Made by a program: the position numbers and the translations under genes
NCBI GenBank assembly: GCA_021286765.1
Contig: JAJTBS010000001.1
Location: 868,001-932,000, forward strand
Source of the DNA: Holophagaceae bacterium
Lineage (GTDB): Bacteria; Acidobacteriota; Holophagae; Holophagales; Holophagaceae
DNA: 64,000 bases
Reading direction: 5' to 3'
Notes under the pieces: generated by a model
The model's input: only the letters and a program-made list of their open reading frames with translations
The model's database searches: none
What the model was told of the DNA's origin: nothing
In this document: one piece after another, positions 52,384-61,718 of the stretch
How positions within the stretch are numbered: position 1 is the first letter of the stretch
Layout: the number at the start of each line of letters is the position of its first letter

Positions 52384-53027
52384 TGCAGGATCTCTGGATC
52401 GTCGGCGGCAGCGGGGCGGCCCTGGAAGTCTGGGCCGTGGCCAGGGCCCTGGAGGCAACCGGCCCGCAGGCCTGGAAGGTCCGGGGTTTCCTCGTGCTCG
52501 ATGGCCCGCCCGAGTTCGATCCAGAAGGCCTGGAGGTGCAGGACGAATCTGCCTTCCTCGCGGCACCTCCCACCCCGTCCACCCTGATCGTCGTGGCACT
52601 CGGCGAGCCATCCCTTCGCGAAAAGGTGGCCAGGCTCTACGCCTCGAAGGGGTTCCGCTTCGCCACCCTGGTGCACCCCAGCGCCATCATCGGGCCAGCC
52701 AGCAGTGTGGGCGGGGGATCGGTCCTCATGGCCCTCTCCGTCCTGGAAACCCATGTCAAGGTCGGGGAGCATGCGTTGCTCAATGTGGGCAGTTCCATCG
52801 CCCACAACGGCAGCCTCGGCGACTTCTGCAGTCTGGGCCCCGGTGTCCGGCTGGCCGGCTGGGTGACCCTGGGAAGCCGGTGTGATCTCGGCGTGGGCAG
52901 CTGCGTGCGCCCGAGGGTCACCCTCGGCCCTGACACACGCGTCGGAGCCGGCGCGGCGGTTGTCGCGGACCATCCAGGAGCTGCGACCCTCATTGGGATT
53001 CCGGCAGTACCCCGGCCGACCTCCTGA
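52383..53027 (+). CDS. Sugar O/N-acyltransferase of the NeuD/PglD/PerB type
   Basis: 214 residues, ATG at 52383 overlapping the aminotransferase stop. The N-terminal Rossmann-like part (about 1-90: [20 protein letters not shown]) is followed by left-handed beta-helix hexapeptide repeats (about 98-205). The catalytic-base histidine is in [15 protein letters not shown]. Directly after the perosamine synthase it most likely acetylates the 4-amino group of GDP-perosamine using acetyl-CoA, as PerB does in Caulobacter and Brucella relatives. Trimeric by family. Confidence 0.87.
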   Translation: MQDLWIVGGSGAALEVWAVARALEATGPQAWKVRGFLVLDGPPEFDPEGLEVQDESAFLAAPPTPSTLIVVALGEPSLREKVARLYASKGFRFATLVHPSAIIGPASSVGGGSVLMALSVLETHVKVGEHALLNVGSSIAHNGSLGDFCSLGPGVRLAGWVTLGSRCDLGVGSCVRPRVTLGPDTRVGAGAAVVADHPGAATLIGIPAVPRPTS

Positions 53028-53092
53028 AGGCCCATGGCATACTGGGGCCGCTCCATGCAAACCCGCGACCCTTCTATCTTTCCAGGTGTCCC

Positions 53093-54142
53093 TTGCCCCA
53101 ATCCCCCATCGCCCTCATCACCGGCATCACCGGCCAGGACGGCAGCTACCTTGCCGAGCTGCTGCTGGCCAAGGGCTACGAGGTCCACGGCGTGATCCGC
53201 CGGGCCTCCAACTTCAACACCGACCGCATCGACCACCTGTACATCGACCCTCACCAGTCCCCGAAGCTGCACCTCCACCATGGCGACCTCATGGATGGCG
53301 GCGCCCTGCGGCGTCTCCTCGACCAGGTCAAGCCCACCGAGGTCTACAACCTGGGGGCCCAGAGCCACGTGCGGGTGAGCTTCGACCAGCCGGAGTTCAC
53401 GGCCGACGTCGTGGGCCTCGGCGTGCTGCGCCTGCTGGAGGCCGTGCGGGCCTACCAGGACGCCACCGGAAACCAGGTGCGCCTCTACCAGGCCGGCAGC
53501 TCCGAGATGTTCGGCTCGGCCAAGCCGCGCCAGCATGAAGGCACGCGCTTCGAGCCCCGCAGCCCCTACGCCTGCGCCAAGGTCTACGCCCACTACCAGT
53601 GCGTGAACCACCGCGAGAGCTACGGCATGTTCGTGGCCAACGGCATCCTCTTCAACCACGAGAGCCCCCGCCGCGGCGAGACCTTCGTCACCCGCAAGAT
53701 CACCCGGGCCGCCACCCGCATCAAGCTGGGCCTGCAGGACAAGCTCTTCCTGGGCAACACCCAGGCCAAGCGGGACTGGGGCTTCGCCGGGGACTATGTG
53801 GAGGCCATGTGGCGGATGCTCCAGCAGGAGCAGCCCGATGACTACGTGGTGGCCACGGGCGTGTCCATCTCCATCCAGGACTTCCTGGCCCTGGTCTTCG
53901 AGCAGCTCGACCTGGATTGGAAGCAGTTCGTGGAGATCGATCCGCGCTACTTCCGCCCCGCCGAGGTCGACCACCTCGAGGGCGACCCCGCCAAGGCCCG
54001 CAAGCTGCTCGGGTGGGAACCCCGCACCGATGTCGCCACCCTGGCCCGCATGATGGTGGACTGTGATCTCCGCATGGCCGAGCGGGAGCTCGTGCTCCGT
54101 AAGGCTGGCCATGAAGAGGCACCCCGCGGAGGCTACCGGTGA
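53093..54142 (+). CDS. gmd: GDP-mannose 4,6-dehydratase
   Basis: 349 residues from TTG at 53093; no better start precedes [20 protein letters not shown]. It converts GDP-mannose to GDP-4-keto-6-deoxy-D-mannose with bound NADP. Short-chain dehydrogenase fold: GxxGxDG loop above, [29 protein letters not shown] with the catalytic Ser/Thr and Glu, YACAKVYAH (YxxxK), and [19 protein letters not shown], a GMD-specific segment. Its product is the branch point for both the perosamine and the fucose genes beside it. Overlaps fcl by 4 nt. Confidence 0.97.
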   Translation: MPQSPIALITGITGQDGSYLAELLLAKGYEVHGVIRRASNFNTDRIDHLYIDPHQSPKLHLHHGDLMDGGALRRLLDQVKPTEVYNLGAQSHVRVSFDQPEFTADVVGLGVLRLLEAVRAYQDATGNQVRLYQAGSSEMFGSAKPRQHEGTRFEPRSPYACAKVYAHYQCVNHRESYGMFVANGILFNHESPRRGETFVTRKITRAATRIKLGLQDKLFLGNTQAKRDWGFAGDYVEAMWRMLQQEQPDDYVVATGVSISIQDFLALVFEQLDLDWKQFVEIDPRYFRPAEVDHLEGDPAKARKLLGWEPRTDVATLARMMVDCDLRMAERELVLRKAGHEEAPRGGYR

Positions 54143-55104
54143 GCCATCCGGAAAGCTTTCTCCTCCAGGGCCGGAGGATCTGGGTCACGGGCGGCAACGG
54201 CTTCCTGGGCCGCCAGGTGGTGGCTGAACTCCAGCGGCGTGGCGCCGAAGTCCTCGCGCCCCGCTCCAGCGAGCTGGACCTGTTGGATCCCGCGGCAGCG
54301 GCCCGCTTCATCCGCCAGCACCGCCCCTCCGGCGTGGTGCACCTGGCGGCCCGGGTCGGCGGCATCGGCGCCAACCGCGCCCATCCCGGCTCCTTCTTCT
54401 TCGCCAACATGGCCATGGGCCTGCACCTCATCGAGGCCTGCCGCGCCGAGCGCATCGAAAAGGTGCTGGTGCTCGGCACCGTCTGCGCCTACCCCAAGTT
54501 CTGCCCCGTGCCCTTCCACGAGGACGACCTCTGGAACGGCTACCCGGAGGAGACCAACGCGCCTTACGGCGTCGCCAAGAAGGCCCTGCTGGTGCAGTTG
54601 CAGGCCTACCGCCAGGAGTACGGCACCCGGGGCATCTTCCTCATCCCCGTGAACCTCTACGGCCCCGGCGACCACCTGGACCTGGCCACCAACCACGTCA
54701 TCCCGGCCCTCATCCGCAAGTTCCTCGAGGCGAAGAACCAGGGCCACGATCATGTGGAGCTCTGGGGCACAGGCAGCCCCAGTCGGGAGTTCCTCTTCGT
54801 GGAGGACGCCGCGCAGGGCATCGTCGAGGGTCTCTCCCGGTATGAGGGCGAAGACCCGGTCAACCTCGGCACCGGGGCCGAGATCACCATCCGCGACCTG
54901 GCCCTGAAGATCCAGGCCCTCACCGGCTTCACCGGGGAACTCCGCTTCAACCCCGCCTACCCCGATGGCCAGCCCCGGCGCCAGCTGGACACCTCCCGCG
55001 CCCTGGAGCGCTTCGGCTGGCAGGCCCCCACCGGACTCGATGAGGGCCTTCGGCGCACCGTGGCCTGGATGCAGGGGGCCCTCGCCTCCGCCGGGCCGAG
55101 CTAG
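54139..55104 (+). CDS. fcl: GDP-L-fucose synthase
   Basis: 321 residues, GTG at 54139 overlapping gmd (GTGA). Epimerase-reductase that turns GDP-4-keto-6-deoxymannose into GDP-L-fucose with [25 protein letters not shown] at the N-terminus, [20 protein letters not shown], catalytic Ser/Cys region [20 protein letters not shown], and [12 protein letters not shown] (YxxxK). [20 protein letters not shown] and [17 protein letters not shown] are WcaG signatures. The Ser before VCAYP is replaced by Thr. Confidence 0.94.
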   Translation: MSHPESFLLQGRRIWVTGGNGFLGRQVVAELQRRGAEVLAPRSSELDLLDPAAAARFIRQHRPSGVVHLAARVGGIGANRAHPGSFFFANMAMGLHLIEACRAERIEKVLVLGTVCAYPKFCPVPFHEDDLWNGYPEETNAPYGVAKKALLVQLQAYRQEYGTRGIFLIPVNLYGPGDHLDLATNHVIPALIRKFLEAKNQGHDHVELWGTGSPSREFLFVEDAAQGIVEGLSRYEGEDPVNLGTGAEITIRDLALKIQALTGFTGELRFNPAYPDGQPRRQLDTSRALERFGWQAPTGLDEGLRRTVAWMQGALASAGPS

Positions 55105-55117
55105 CCCGCAGGCGTCT

Positions 55118-56122
55118 TCAGACGGGCAACGCGGCCAGCCCTTCGTCCAGGGCGCGGCAGATCAGGCCCGCATCCAGGCTCTGCATGCAGGGGTGACCCT
55201 CGGTCCGGCAGTCGCCGCGTTGGCAGACCAGGCAGGGCAGGCTCTCATCGCGCACCGCCCGCACCCAGGGCCCCCGGGGACAGGTCAGGGCCGGATCCGT
55301 GGGACCGAAGGCCACGACCACGGGCACGCCGCAGGCCGCCGCCAGGTGGCTGAGGGCCGAGTCGTTGCCCAGGGCGACCTGCGCCCCGGACAGGATGCCC
55401 GCCGCCACGGAGAGGGGCGCCTGGCCGGACAGATCCACCACGCCGGGAGCCTGGGCCACCACCAGGGCCGCGTGGGCCTGGTCTTCCCCGGGGGCACCCA
55501 GCAGCACCACCTGGAGGCCGCGTTGCTGCAGGTGGCGGGCCGCCGCAGCGAAGGGCCCGGCGCCAAGCTTCTTGTTCCAGCTCATGGCCCCCATGGCCAG
55601 CACGGCGTAGGGCGCGGCGCCAACCCTCGGGGCCAGCATGGCCTGGGCCTGCGCCTGCGCGGTCGGCCGTGGAAGGAAGGGGGTCGACTCAGCCTCCCCC
55701 AGGACCGGGAAGGCCTTTCGCAACAGCCGGCGGTAGCGGTCCAGCTGGTGCCCCTGGAGGCGGCTGTAGTCCAGCCGGTGCGTGGCGAGGAAACCCGCCA
55801 GCCAGGGCGACCAGCCCACCCTCAGGGGCAGACCCGCCAGCTTCGCGGCCAGGGTGGCCCGCAGGCTGCGGGGCAGGTTGATGACACCGCCGGCCCGCTG
55901 GGCCTGCAGCAGGTCGGCCATGAGCGAGGCGCCCTGTTTCCCGGCGGGATCCGCCAGGGCGCCGGCGTAGGGTGCCGCGCCCTCAAAGAGCTCGACCACC
56001 GGGGCCGGGCCCCAGGCGACGAGCTCGTGCCCCAGGGCGCGCAGGGGCGCCACCGCCTGGGTGATCATCACCGCATCGCCGATGAACCTCGGCAGGCGGA
56101 CCCAGAGGGCCCCCTCAGGCAT
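55118..56122 (-). CDS. Glycosyltransferase family 9 (heptosyltransferase-like), gene A
   Basis: 334 residues from ATG at 56122, overlapping the upstream GT9 stop by 8 nt. GT-B fold: LWVRLPRFIGDAVMITQAVA at the N-terminus and the family C-terminal motif LGNDSALSHLAAACGVPVVV, then FGPTDPALTCPRG. A cysteine cluster near the end (CLVCQRGDC, then HPC) is seen in many GT9 proteins. ADP-heptose transfer to lipopolysaccharide core is the usual activity; the exact step is unknown. Convergent with fcl. Confidence 0.88.
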   Translation of the reverse strand: MPEGALWVRLPRFIGDAVMITQAVAPLRALGHELVAWGPAPVVELFEGAAPYAGALADPAGKQGASLMADLLQAQRAGGVINLPRSLRATLAAKLAGLPLRVGWSPWLAGFLATHRLDYSRLQGHQLDRYRRLLRKAFPVLGEAESTPFLPRPTAQAQAQAMLAPRVGAAPYAVLAMGAMSWNKKLGAGPFAAAARHLQQRGLQVVLLGAPGEDQAHAALVVAQAPGVVDLSGQAPLSVAAGILSGAQVALGNDSALSHLAAACGVPVVVAFGPTDPALTCPRGPWVRAVRDESLPCLVCQRGDCRTEGHPCMQSLDAGLICRALDEGLAALPV

Positions 56123-57263
56123 GCTCACGAAGGGCCTCCGGCAGCTCGAGGCCCAGCTTGCGTCCCCCGTCGGCCTCGGCCACCAGCCCCTGGAGCAGGT
56201 TCCAGGCCCGGAGCGGCGACACACGGTAGGCCGTGCTGTCCAGGTCCACCTCCGGCCCATGGGGCTGCGGCTCGCCCACATCCACGCAGGGTCCGCGCAC
56301 CGAGAGGGCGAAGGGTCCCAGCGGGTTGATGAGCTGCTCGGGTGAGGCGCCATTGATGGTGAGGGTGGGCCGCCCCGTGCCCGCGGCCGTGTGGGCCAGA
56401 CCCGTGTCCACGGCCACATTGCCCCAGGCCTCGCTCTGGATGGCGCAGGCCTGGGGGATGGTGGTGCGTCCCGTCAGGTTCAGGCTGCCAGGCGCCTGGG
56501 CCACCAGCTGGGCGCCCAGGGGCACCTCGTCCGGTCCCCCAAGCCAGACCACCTCCAGGCCTGCCTCCTGGGCCAGGCGGGCGAGGCCGGTCCACTGGGG
56601 GATCTCGGGAAACCAGCGCTTGTTGTAGCCCCGGGTGCCGAAGGAGAGGGTGACGAAGGGGCCGCCCTTCCAGCCGGCTTCACGCAGGAGGTCGAAGCCA
56701 CCCTGGCCGCCGAACTGGGCGGGGAGCATGGGCGCCCAGGCCAGCCGCGAGCTGCCCGTGAGCTGCTCCAGCAGCGGCTCGAAGCGCCGCACGATGTGGA
56801 TGGGCAGGTCCCGGTAGGTGAAGGTGTGGTGGTAGAGGAAGTGCAGGTGGTTGTTGGTGTCCCCGGCGCGGATGGGCACCCGCGCCAGCCAGGCGGCGAA
56901 GGCCAGCCGCGCAGATTGGCTCAGGTTGATGAAGGCCACGGGGGGGCGTTTGCGCCAGCGGCGGACGAGGGCCCAGGGATCGGGCTTCTGGGCCTGGCCG
57001 CCCTCGATGACGCTCTCAGCGATGAAGTCCGGATGGGCCTCGCTGAAGATGGCCGCGCCGATGGCATGGCCCACGGCCACCCAGCGGATGCGCTTGCCCT
57101 GGGCCTCGGCCACGGCGTTCCAGCTGCGCTGGAGGGCGCAGAAGAAGGGGATCGAGAAGATCACGTCGCCCAGCTGGCGGGGGAAGCGGACCCACACCTC
57201 GGGCTGCTCGAAGGCCGGGAGCAGCTCCCGCAAGCGCTCATGTCCCGGCTTGACCTGCCCCAC
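56115..57263 (-). CDS. Glycosyltransferase family 9 (heptosyltransferase-like), gene B
   Basis: 382 residues from GTG at 57263, chosen for GGAGG 6 nt upstream; an in-frame ATG at 57308 has no ribosome site. VWVRFPRQLGDVIFSIPFFC is the GT9 start, FVTLSFGTRGYNKRWFPEIP the donor region, and VAVDTGLAHTAAGTGRPTLT with NGASPEQLINP the C-terminal motif. The first gene of a two-gene unit with GT9 A, and divergent from the cyclophilin gene across 75 nt. The two GT9 proteins are only distantly alike, so they likely add successive sugars. Confidence 0.88.
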   Translation of the reverse strand: MGQVKPGHERLRELLPAFEQPEVWVRFPRQLGDVIFSIPFFCALQRSWNAVAEAQGKRIRWVAVGHAIGAAIFSEAHPDFIAESVIEGGQAQKPDPWALVRRWRKRPPVAFINLSQSARLAFAAWLARVPIRAGDTNNHLHFLYHHTFTYRDLPIHIVRRFEPLLEQLTGSSRLAWAPMLPAQFGGQGGFDLLREAGWKGGPFVTLSFGTRGYNKRWFPEIPQWTGLARLAQEAGLEVVWLGGPDEVPLGAQLVAQAPGSLNLTGRTTIPQACAIQSEAWGNVAVDTGLAHTAAGTGRPTLTINGASPEQLINPLGPFALSVRGPCVDVGEPQPHGPEVDLDSTAYRVSPLRAWNLLQGLVAEADGGRKLGLELPEALREHA

Positions 57264-57338
57264 CCTGCACCTCCAGGTCCCATTGTGCCCGAAGCGCTCT
57301 GCAGCCATGGATTAGGATGGAGGTTCCCCGAGGTCCCC

Positions 57339-59138
57339 ATGCGCCACCTGCTCCTGCTCCTGAGCCTTCCTCTGCTGGGGCAGACCCCGCATTTCACGGT
57401 GCGCGAGGCCATCCAGGCCGAGTTGGCGCGCCAGCCTCTGAGCTGGACCGAGACCCAGAAGGCCGCCCTGCCCTCGGCGGACCGGGCCCGGCTGGAGCGG
57501 ACGCTCATGCGGATCGGCGCACCGGGCACGCCCGCCCTGCTGCCGCCCGAGCTGGAGAAGCCCACCCTGGAGGCCTGGGAGGCCAAGGCCAAGGATGCCC
57601 GAACGCCCCAGGAGCGCGTCGACGCCCTCTTCTTCCTCAACCGCCTCAAGAGCCCCAAGGCCCTGACGGCGCTGATGGGCCTCGGCCCCGCCAACGCCGC
57701 CGCCTGGCCCAGGCACCTGCACCTGGACGCCCAGATCGCCACCGCCCGCCTGAATGGCGGCGAGGTGACGCCCGCCCTCCAGGCCTTCCTCGACGCGCTC
57801 CAGAAGGCCGGCAAGGTCGATCCTGTCCGCGCCCAGGCCGCACGGCTGCGGCTGGTCATGGCGGGTAAGGAGAAGGAGCTGCTGCCGGCGGTGCCAGCCA
57901 CCCCGGGCAGCGTGCTGGCGCTGATGGATGCGTGGAATCGGGGGCCGTGGGATCCAAGGGCAGTCACACACCTCCAAATGATGGAATTCATGAAGTGCGA
58001 TCCCTATTTCGAGCGAGAACAACAACCAACCACCCTAGGCTTTGCACGCTCTGGCCGTGCCTCTCGAGAAGCGGCTGACCTCGGGCTGAGCCAGAGACTC
58101 CTGGAGGGATCGGCTGGTAAGGCCGGGTCGGCCTCCCTCCGCACCGTCGAAATCGTCCTCCATCCCAAGAATCCTCTGCTGGTTCGAATCGCAGCCCTCA
58201 CGGCCATGAGCGCCTGGGCAGGCAAGGCAGAAGATCTGAGGCCTCTGGTGGAGAGGGCCTCGATAATGCTTCTGAACTCTGAACCACTGTTTGACGCTGC
58301 CGCCTTGACTGTTTTCCGGAAGTTCGCCCCAGAGACAGCGGACCTCATTCGGTCCAAGTACCTCCAAGGGCAGGATGCCACCGCCCGCGCCGCCGCCATC
58401 GAGGACCTGCCTTCCGCTCCCGCCGATCTCGCCGCCCTCACGAAGCGCACCTGGACCGACGCGCAGTTCGAGTCCCAGCAGACGCTCATCCAGAGCTACG
58501 CCCGGTGGAAGATGGCGCCGGAAGCGCAGAAGGCCCAGCTGCGGCCCTGGCTGGCCCACCCGGACTGGGCCTGCCGCTGGGAGGCCTACCAGGCGCTGGT
58601 GAAGCTGGATCCGTCCACGCCCTGGCCGGCGGCGCCTGCGCCCGCCCAGGTAGACAAGGCCATCCTCGCGGAGGCCGTGAAGCTGGCCGAGCGCGGCAAG
58701 CCGGTGCGCCTGCGCATCACCTTCTCGGGAAAGCGCCGGGTGACGCTGCGGCTCGATCCCACGGTGGCGCCCATGAATGTGGCCAACCTGGTCCTGCTGG
58801 CCAGGAAGGGCTACTTCAACGGGCGCCTGGTGCCCCGCGTGGTGCCGGACTTCGTGGTGCAGATGGGCTCGCCCTACGACACCATGGACGGCGGGCCGGG
58901 CCACACGGTGCGCTGCGAGAACTCGCTGATCTGGTACGGTCCCGGCAGCGTGGGCATGGCGCTCTCCGGCAAGGACACGGGCGGCAGCCAGTTCTTCATC
59001 ACCACGAACGCCACACCCCACCTCACGGGCAAGTACACGCGCATGGGCGAGGTGGAGGACCTGGACCACGCCATGAAGGTGCTGGATGACCTGGAGCTGG
59101 GGGCGAAGATCGTCTCGATCCAGGTGCTGAACCCGTGA
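57339..59138 (+). CDS. Secreted cyclophilin-type peptidyl-prolyl isomerase with long helical N-terminal region
   Basis: 599 residues from ATG at 57339 (MRHLLLLLSLPLLGQTPHFT), a signal peptide. Residues about 20-440 are alpha-helical and HEAT-like (RLKSPKALTALMGLG, LLVRIAALTAMSAWAGKAED). Residues about 455-599 are a cyclophilin: VAPMNVANLVLLARKGYFNG, VVPDFVVQMGSPYDT, GSVGMALSGKDTGGSQFFIT and HLTGKYTRMGEV. So it is probably a periplasmic folding factor with a scaffold. The stretch about 57955-58375 is much lower in GC than the rest. It overlaps the Wzi-like gene by 4 nt. Confidence 0.9.
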   Translation: MRHLLLLLSLPLLGQTPHFTVREAIQAELARQPLSWTETQKAALPSADRARLERTLMRIGAPGTPALLPPELEKPTLEAWEAKAKDARTPQERVDALFFLNRLKSPKALTALMGLGPANAAAWPRHLHLDAQIATARLNGGEVTPALQAFLDALQKAGKVDPVRAQAARLRLVMAGKEKELLPAVPATPGSVLALMDAWNRGPWDPRAVTHLQMMEFMKCDPYFEREQQPTTLGFARSGRASREAADLGLSQRLLEGSAGKAGSASLRTVEIVLHPKNPLLVRIAALTAMSAWAGKAEDLRPLVERASIMLLNSEPLFDAAALTVFRKFAPETADLIRSKYLQGQDATARAAAIEDLPSAPADLAALTKRTWTDAQFESQQTLIQSYARWKMAPEAQKAQLRPWLAHPDWACRWEAYQALVKLDPSTPWPAAPAPAQVDKAILAEAVKLAERGKPVRLRITFSGKRRVTLRLDPTVAPMNVANLVLLARKGYFNGRLVPRVVPDFVVQMGSPYDTMDGGPGHTVRCENSLIWYGPGSVGMALSGKDTGGSQFFITTNATPHLTGKYTRMGEVEDLDHAMKVLDDLELGAKIVSIQVLNP

Positions 59139-60433
59139 GCCGTCGCCTGCTCCTGGCCTCGGTCTCGGTGGCCGCCATGGCCCAGGCCCCCATGCTCCAG
59201 GACGGCGCGGCGGCCCTGCGCCAGGCGCGGCTGGACTGGGCCCTGGGCCAGGCGCCGCTGGAGCCCTCCTCCCTGCCCTCCTTCGAGGTGGGCTGGGGGG
59301 GCGCAGGCTCGGAGGGGGCCTACGCCCCGCTGGTGGGCGGTGAGGGCCTCGGCATCGGCACCCTGGGCTGGGGATTGGGCCTGCAGGGCCGCGTCTCCCG
59401 CGGCGGGTTCTCCGTATCCGCCACGGCCCTGGCCCTGCGCACGGAGGGCCGCACCCTCGGCGTCCTGCAGCGGGCGGCCCTCGCCTACCGGACTGAGTCC
59501 GGCTGGCGCCTGGCCCTGGAAGCGGCTCCCCTGGCCTGGGGCGCGGGCCTGAACGGCGGCGACCTCCTGGGCGACGGCGCCCGGAGCCTCCCCCGCCTCT
59601 CTCTGGCCACGCCCGAGGCGGCCCTGACCGGTCTGCCCCTAATGGGCCGCTGGCGCCTGGAGGCCTTCGCTGGGCGCCTGGAAGCGGACCGCCCCATCCC
59701 GCCCTGGATTGTGGACCGCAGGGCGCGGCTGGAGGCCCGGGCCGCGGGCGTCGACCTGCAACGACCACTCCTCTGGGGCGGCCTGGTGCGCACCACCTTC
59801 GGAACGCGGGTGGAGACGGCCTTCGGCGCCCTGACCATGGAGGGCGGCCGGGATGCCCAGGGCCGGCCCGCCCCCGCAGCCGCCACGCGCACCGCAACCC
59901 TGGTGGAAATGCGCATTCGGATCCCGGAGCTCGCGCGGCTCGTCCGCGCCCGGGGCGCCTCGGCCACCCTCAGCCGGAGCGCGGCGCCGGATGGGCGGTC
60001 GCTGGCCCTCGCCCCGGGCCGCACGCTCGGGGGCCTGCAGCTGGTGTGGGAGGGCTGGGACCTGGGCGTGGAGTACGCCGGCGCGGCACCCAGGGCGACC
60101 ATTTCCACCACGGAGCCCTCCCATCTCGCCGGGTTCTCCACCCACGGGGATCCGCTGGGGCCGGCCTTCGGGCCGCAGGCCACCACGCGCACCGTGGAGC
60201 TGGGACTGCCGCTCTTCCTGGAGGGCCAGGGCCGCCTCCGTGCCATGCGGGTGACGGCTCCTCTGGATCCGCCGTCCGGCGGGGCCTTCTGGTTCCTCCA
60301 GGGTGAGGCCCAGTGGCGCACGCCCACGGGCCGGGCCGGGGCCTCCGTGGCCACGCGGCGCCACGACTTGCCCGCCGCGCCGGGCCGCTGGGGCTGGAGC
60401 TTCGCCGCCTTCCAGGCCTTCCGGGTGTTCTAG
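59135..60433 (+). CDS. Outer-membrane beta-barrel protein, capsule assembly Wzi-like
   Basis: 432 residues from GTG at 59135, overlapping the cyclophilin stop (GTGA). A short signal (RRLLLASVSVAAMAQA) is followed by alternating beta-strand patterns throughout, and a C-terminal aromatic (AFQAFRVF) as in outer-membrane barrels. The segment LAWGAGLNGGDLLGDGARSL, then PRLSLATPEAALTGLPLMGR, resembles the Wzi pattern in which a Trp-Gly-rich strand precedes an SDNA-like loop. Wzi proteins hold capsule at the surface. The nearby polysaccharide genes fit this, but the family call is tentative. Confidence 0.6.
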   Translation: MSRRLLLASVSVAAMAQAPMLQDGAAALRQARLDWALGQAPLEPSSLPSFEVGWGGAGSEGAYAPLVGGEGLGIGTLGWGLGLQGRVSRGGFSVSATALALRTEGRTLGVLQRAALAYRTESGWRLALEAAPLAWGAGLNGGDLLGDGARSLPRLSLATPEAALTGLPLMGRWRLEAFAGRLEADRPIPPWIVDRRARLEARAAGVDLQRPLLWGGLVRTTFGTRVETAFGALTMEGGRDAQGRPAPAAATRTATLVEMRIRIPELARLVRARGASATLSRSAAPDGRSLALAPGRTLGGLQLVWEGWDLGVEYAGAAPRATISTTEPSHLAGFSTHGDPLGPAFGPQATTRTVELGLPLFLEGQGRLRAMRVTAPLDPPSGGAFWFLQGEAQWRTPTGRAGASVATRRHDLPAAPGRWGWSFAAFQAFRVF

Positions 60434-60915
60434 GGCTTCACGCGGCTGTAGTAGCCATCGAAGGACACCTTCCAGGTGGCACCGCCATCGGGGCTCTGCT
60501 CCCAGAGCTGACGCACGCGGCCATCCGGCAGCGGGGTCCAGGTGATGCGTTCCAGCACCCGGCCCTTGGGCCCCTCGGTCGTGCCCCGCAGCACCATGGA
60601 AGCGCCTTCCAGGCCACCCAGGAGCTCCAGGCTGCCCCCCTTGGCATCAACCCAGCACTGGCGCCACGCCTTTCGGGCCGGCAGGTAGGTGTTGAGGCTC
60701 GTGCCCGCACCGCCCTGGCTGCCCTGCCAGTGCTCCTGCAACACCGCCCCGTCCAGCAGGGCCACCACGCGGTTGTGGCCGAGGCGCTGGCCCTTGGCAT
60801 CATGCACCTCCCAGTCGCCCACCCAGAAATCGAACTGGCGCTGCTCGGGGGTGCGAGTGGAGGGCGCGATGGCCCCCAGCAGGGCCGGAACGAGGAGGAG
60901 GGGGGCCTGGTGCAT
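60430..60915 (-). CDS. Small secreted protein of unknown function (DUF1579-like)
   Basis: 161 residues from ATG at 60915 ([20 protein letters not shown]), a signal peptide. The mature sequence has [20 protein letters not shown], then [36 protein letters not shown] and [20 protein letters not shown]. The FDFWxGxW start with later Glu/His matches small lipocalin-like proteins found as single genes in many bacteria. No function can be given. Convergent with, and 4 nt overlapping, the barrel gene; divergent from the CoA-transferase gene. Confidence 0.75.
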   Translation of the reverse strand: MHQAPLLLVPALLGAIAPSTRTPEQRQFDFWVGDWEVHDAKGQRLGHNRVVALLDGAVLQEHWQGSQGGAGTSLNTYLPARKAWRQCWVDAKGGSLELLGGLEGASMVLRGTTEGPKGRVLERITWTPLPDGRVRQLWEQSPDGGATWKVSFDGYYSRVKP

Positions 60916-61048
60916 GGGGACCTCGGGTCTTTCCATGATTCATGCACCGACCGCCGGCGTCCGCCCAGGAGGGGCGAAGCGAGCGACCCGCGGGGCGAAC
61001 GGAGGACCTCCGGCCTGCGCTATCCTGAAGCTCCCTGTCGAGGTCCGT

Positions 61049-61711
61049 ATGGCGTTGTCCCGAGATCAGCTGGTCCGCCGCGCGGCGCAGGAGCTGCGCG
61101 ATGGCTTCTACGTGAACCTGGGCATCGGCATCCCCACCCTCATCGCCAACGCCATCCCGGCAGGAATGGACGTGGTCCTGCAGAGCGAGAATGGCCTGCT
61201 GGGCATCGGCCCCTTCCCCACGGACGCGGAGGTGGATCCGGACCTCATCAACGCAGGCAAGCAGACCGTGACCGCGGCGCCCGGCGCCAGCTTCTTCAGC
61301 AGCGCCGACAGCTTCGGCATGATCCGCGGCGGCAAGATCGACCTCTGCTTCCTGGGCGCCATGCAGGTGGACATGGAGGGCAACCTCGCCAACTGGATGA
61401 TCCCCGGCAAGATGGTCAAGGGTATGGGCGGCGCCATGGACCTGGTGGCCGCGGCCAAGCGCGTGGTGGTGGTCATGGAGCACACCAACAAGGACGGTGA
61501 GTTCAAGATCCTCCGCAAGTGCAGCCTGCCCCTCACGGGCCAGCGCTGCGTGCACCGCATCATCACGGATCTGGCCGTCATCGACGTGGTGCCGGGCCGC
61601 GAGGGCCTGCGGCTGGTGGAAGTGGCGCCGGGCGTGACCCGCGAAGAAGTCCAGGCCAGGACGGAGCCCCCGCTGGTGATGGACCGGGTGACCGAGATGG
61701 TGGGGGTTTGA
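61049..61711 (+). CDS. 3-oxoacid CoA-transferase subunit B
   Basis: 220 residues from ATG at 61049. The B subunit of succinyl-CoA:acetoacetate-type CoA-transferases carries the catalytic glutamate, here in [53 protein letters not shown] and [20 protein letters not shown] are typical ScoB/AtoA features. The A subunit is usually directly upstream; here the upstream gene is an unrelated divergent one and the next gene is a lipoprotein. So the partner must be encoded elsewhere. Confidence 0.93.
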   Translation: MALSRDQLVRRAAQELRDGFYVNLGIGIPTLIANAIPAGMDVVLQSENGLLGIGPFPTDAEVDPDLINAGKQTVTAAPGASFFSSADSFGMIRGGKIDLCFLGAMQVDMEGNLANWMIPGKMVKGMGGAMDLVAAAKRVVVVMEHTNKDGEFKILRKCSLPLTGQRCVHRIITDLAVIDVVPGREGLRLVEVAPGVTREEVQARTEPPLVMDRVTEMVGV

Positions 61712-61718
61712 GGACGCC

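Noticed and set aside
56391-57338. In-frame upstream extension of the cyclophilin gene
   Set aside because: It is antisense to a clear GT9 gene; the real start at 57339 gives a signal peptide.
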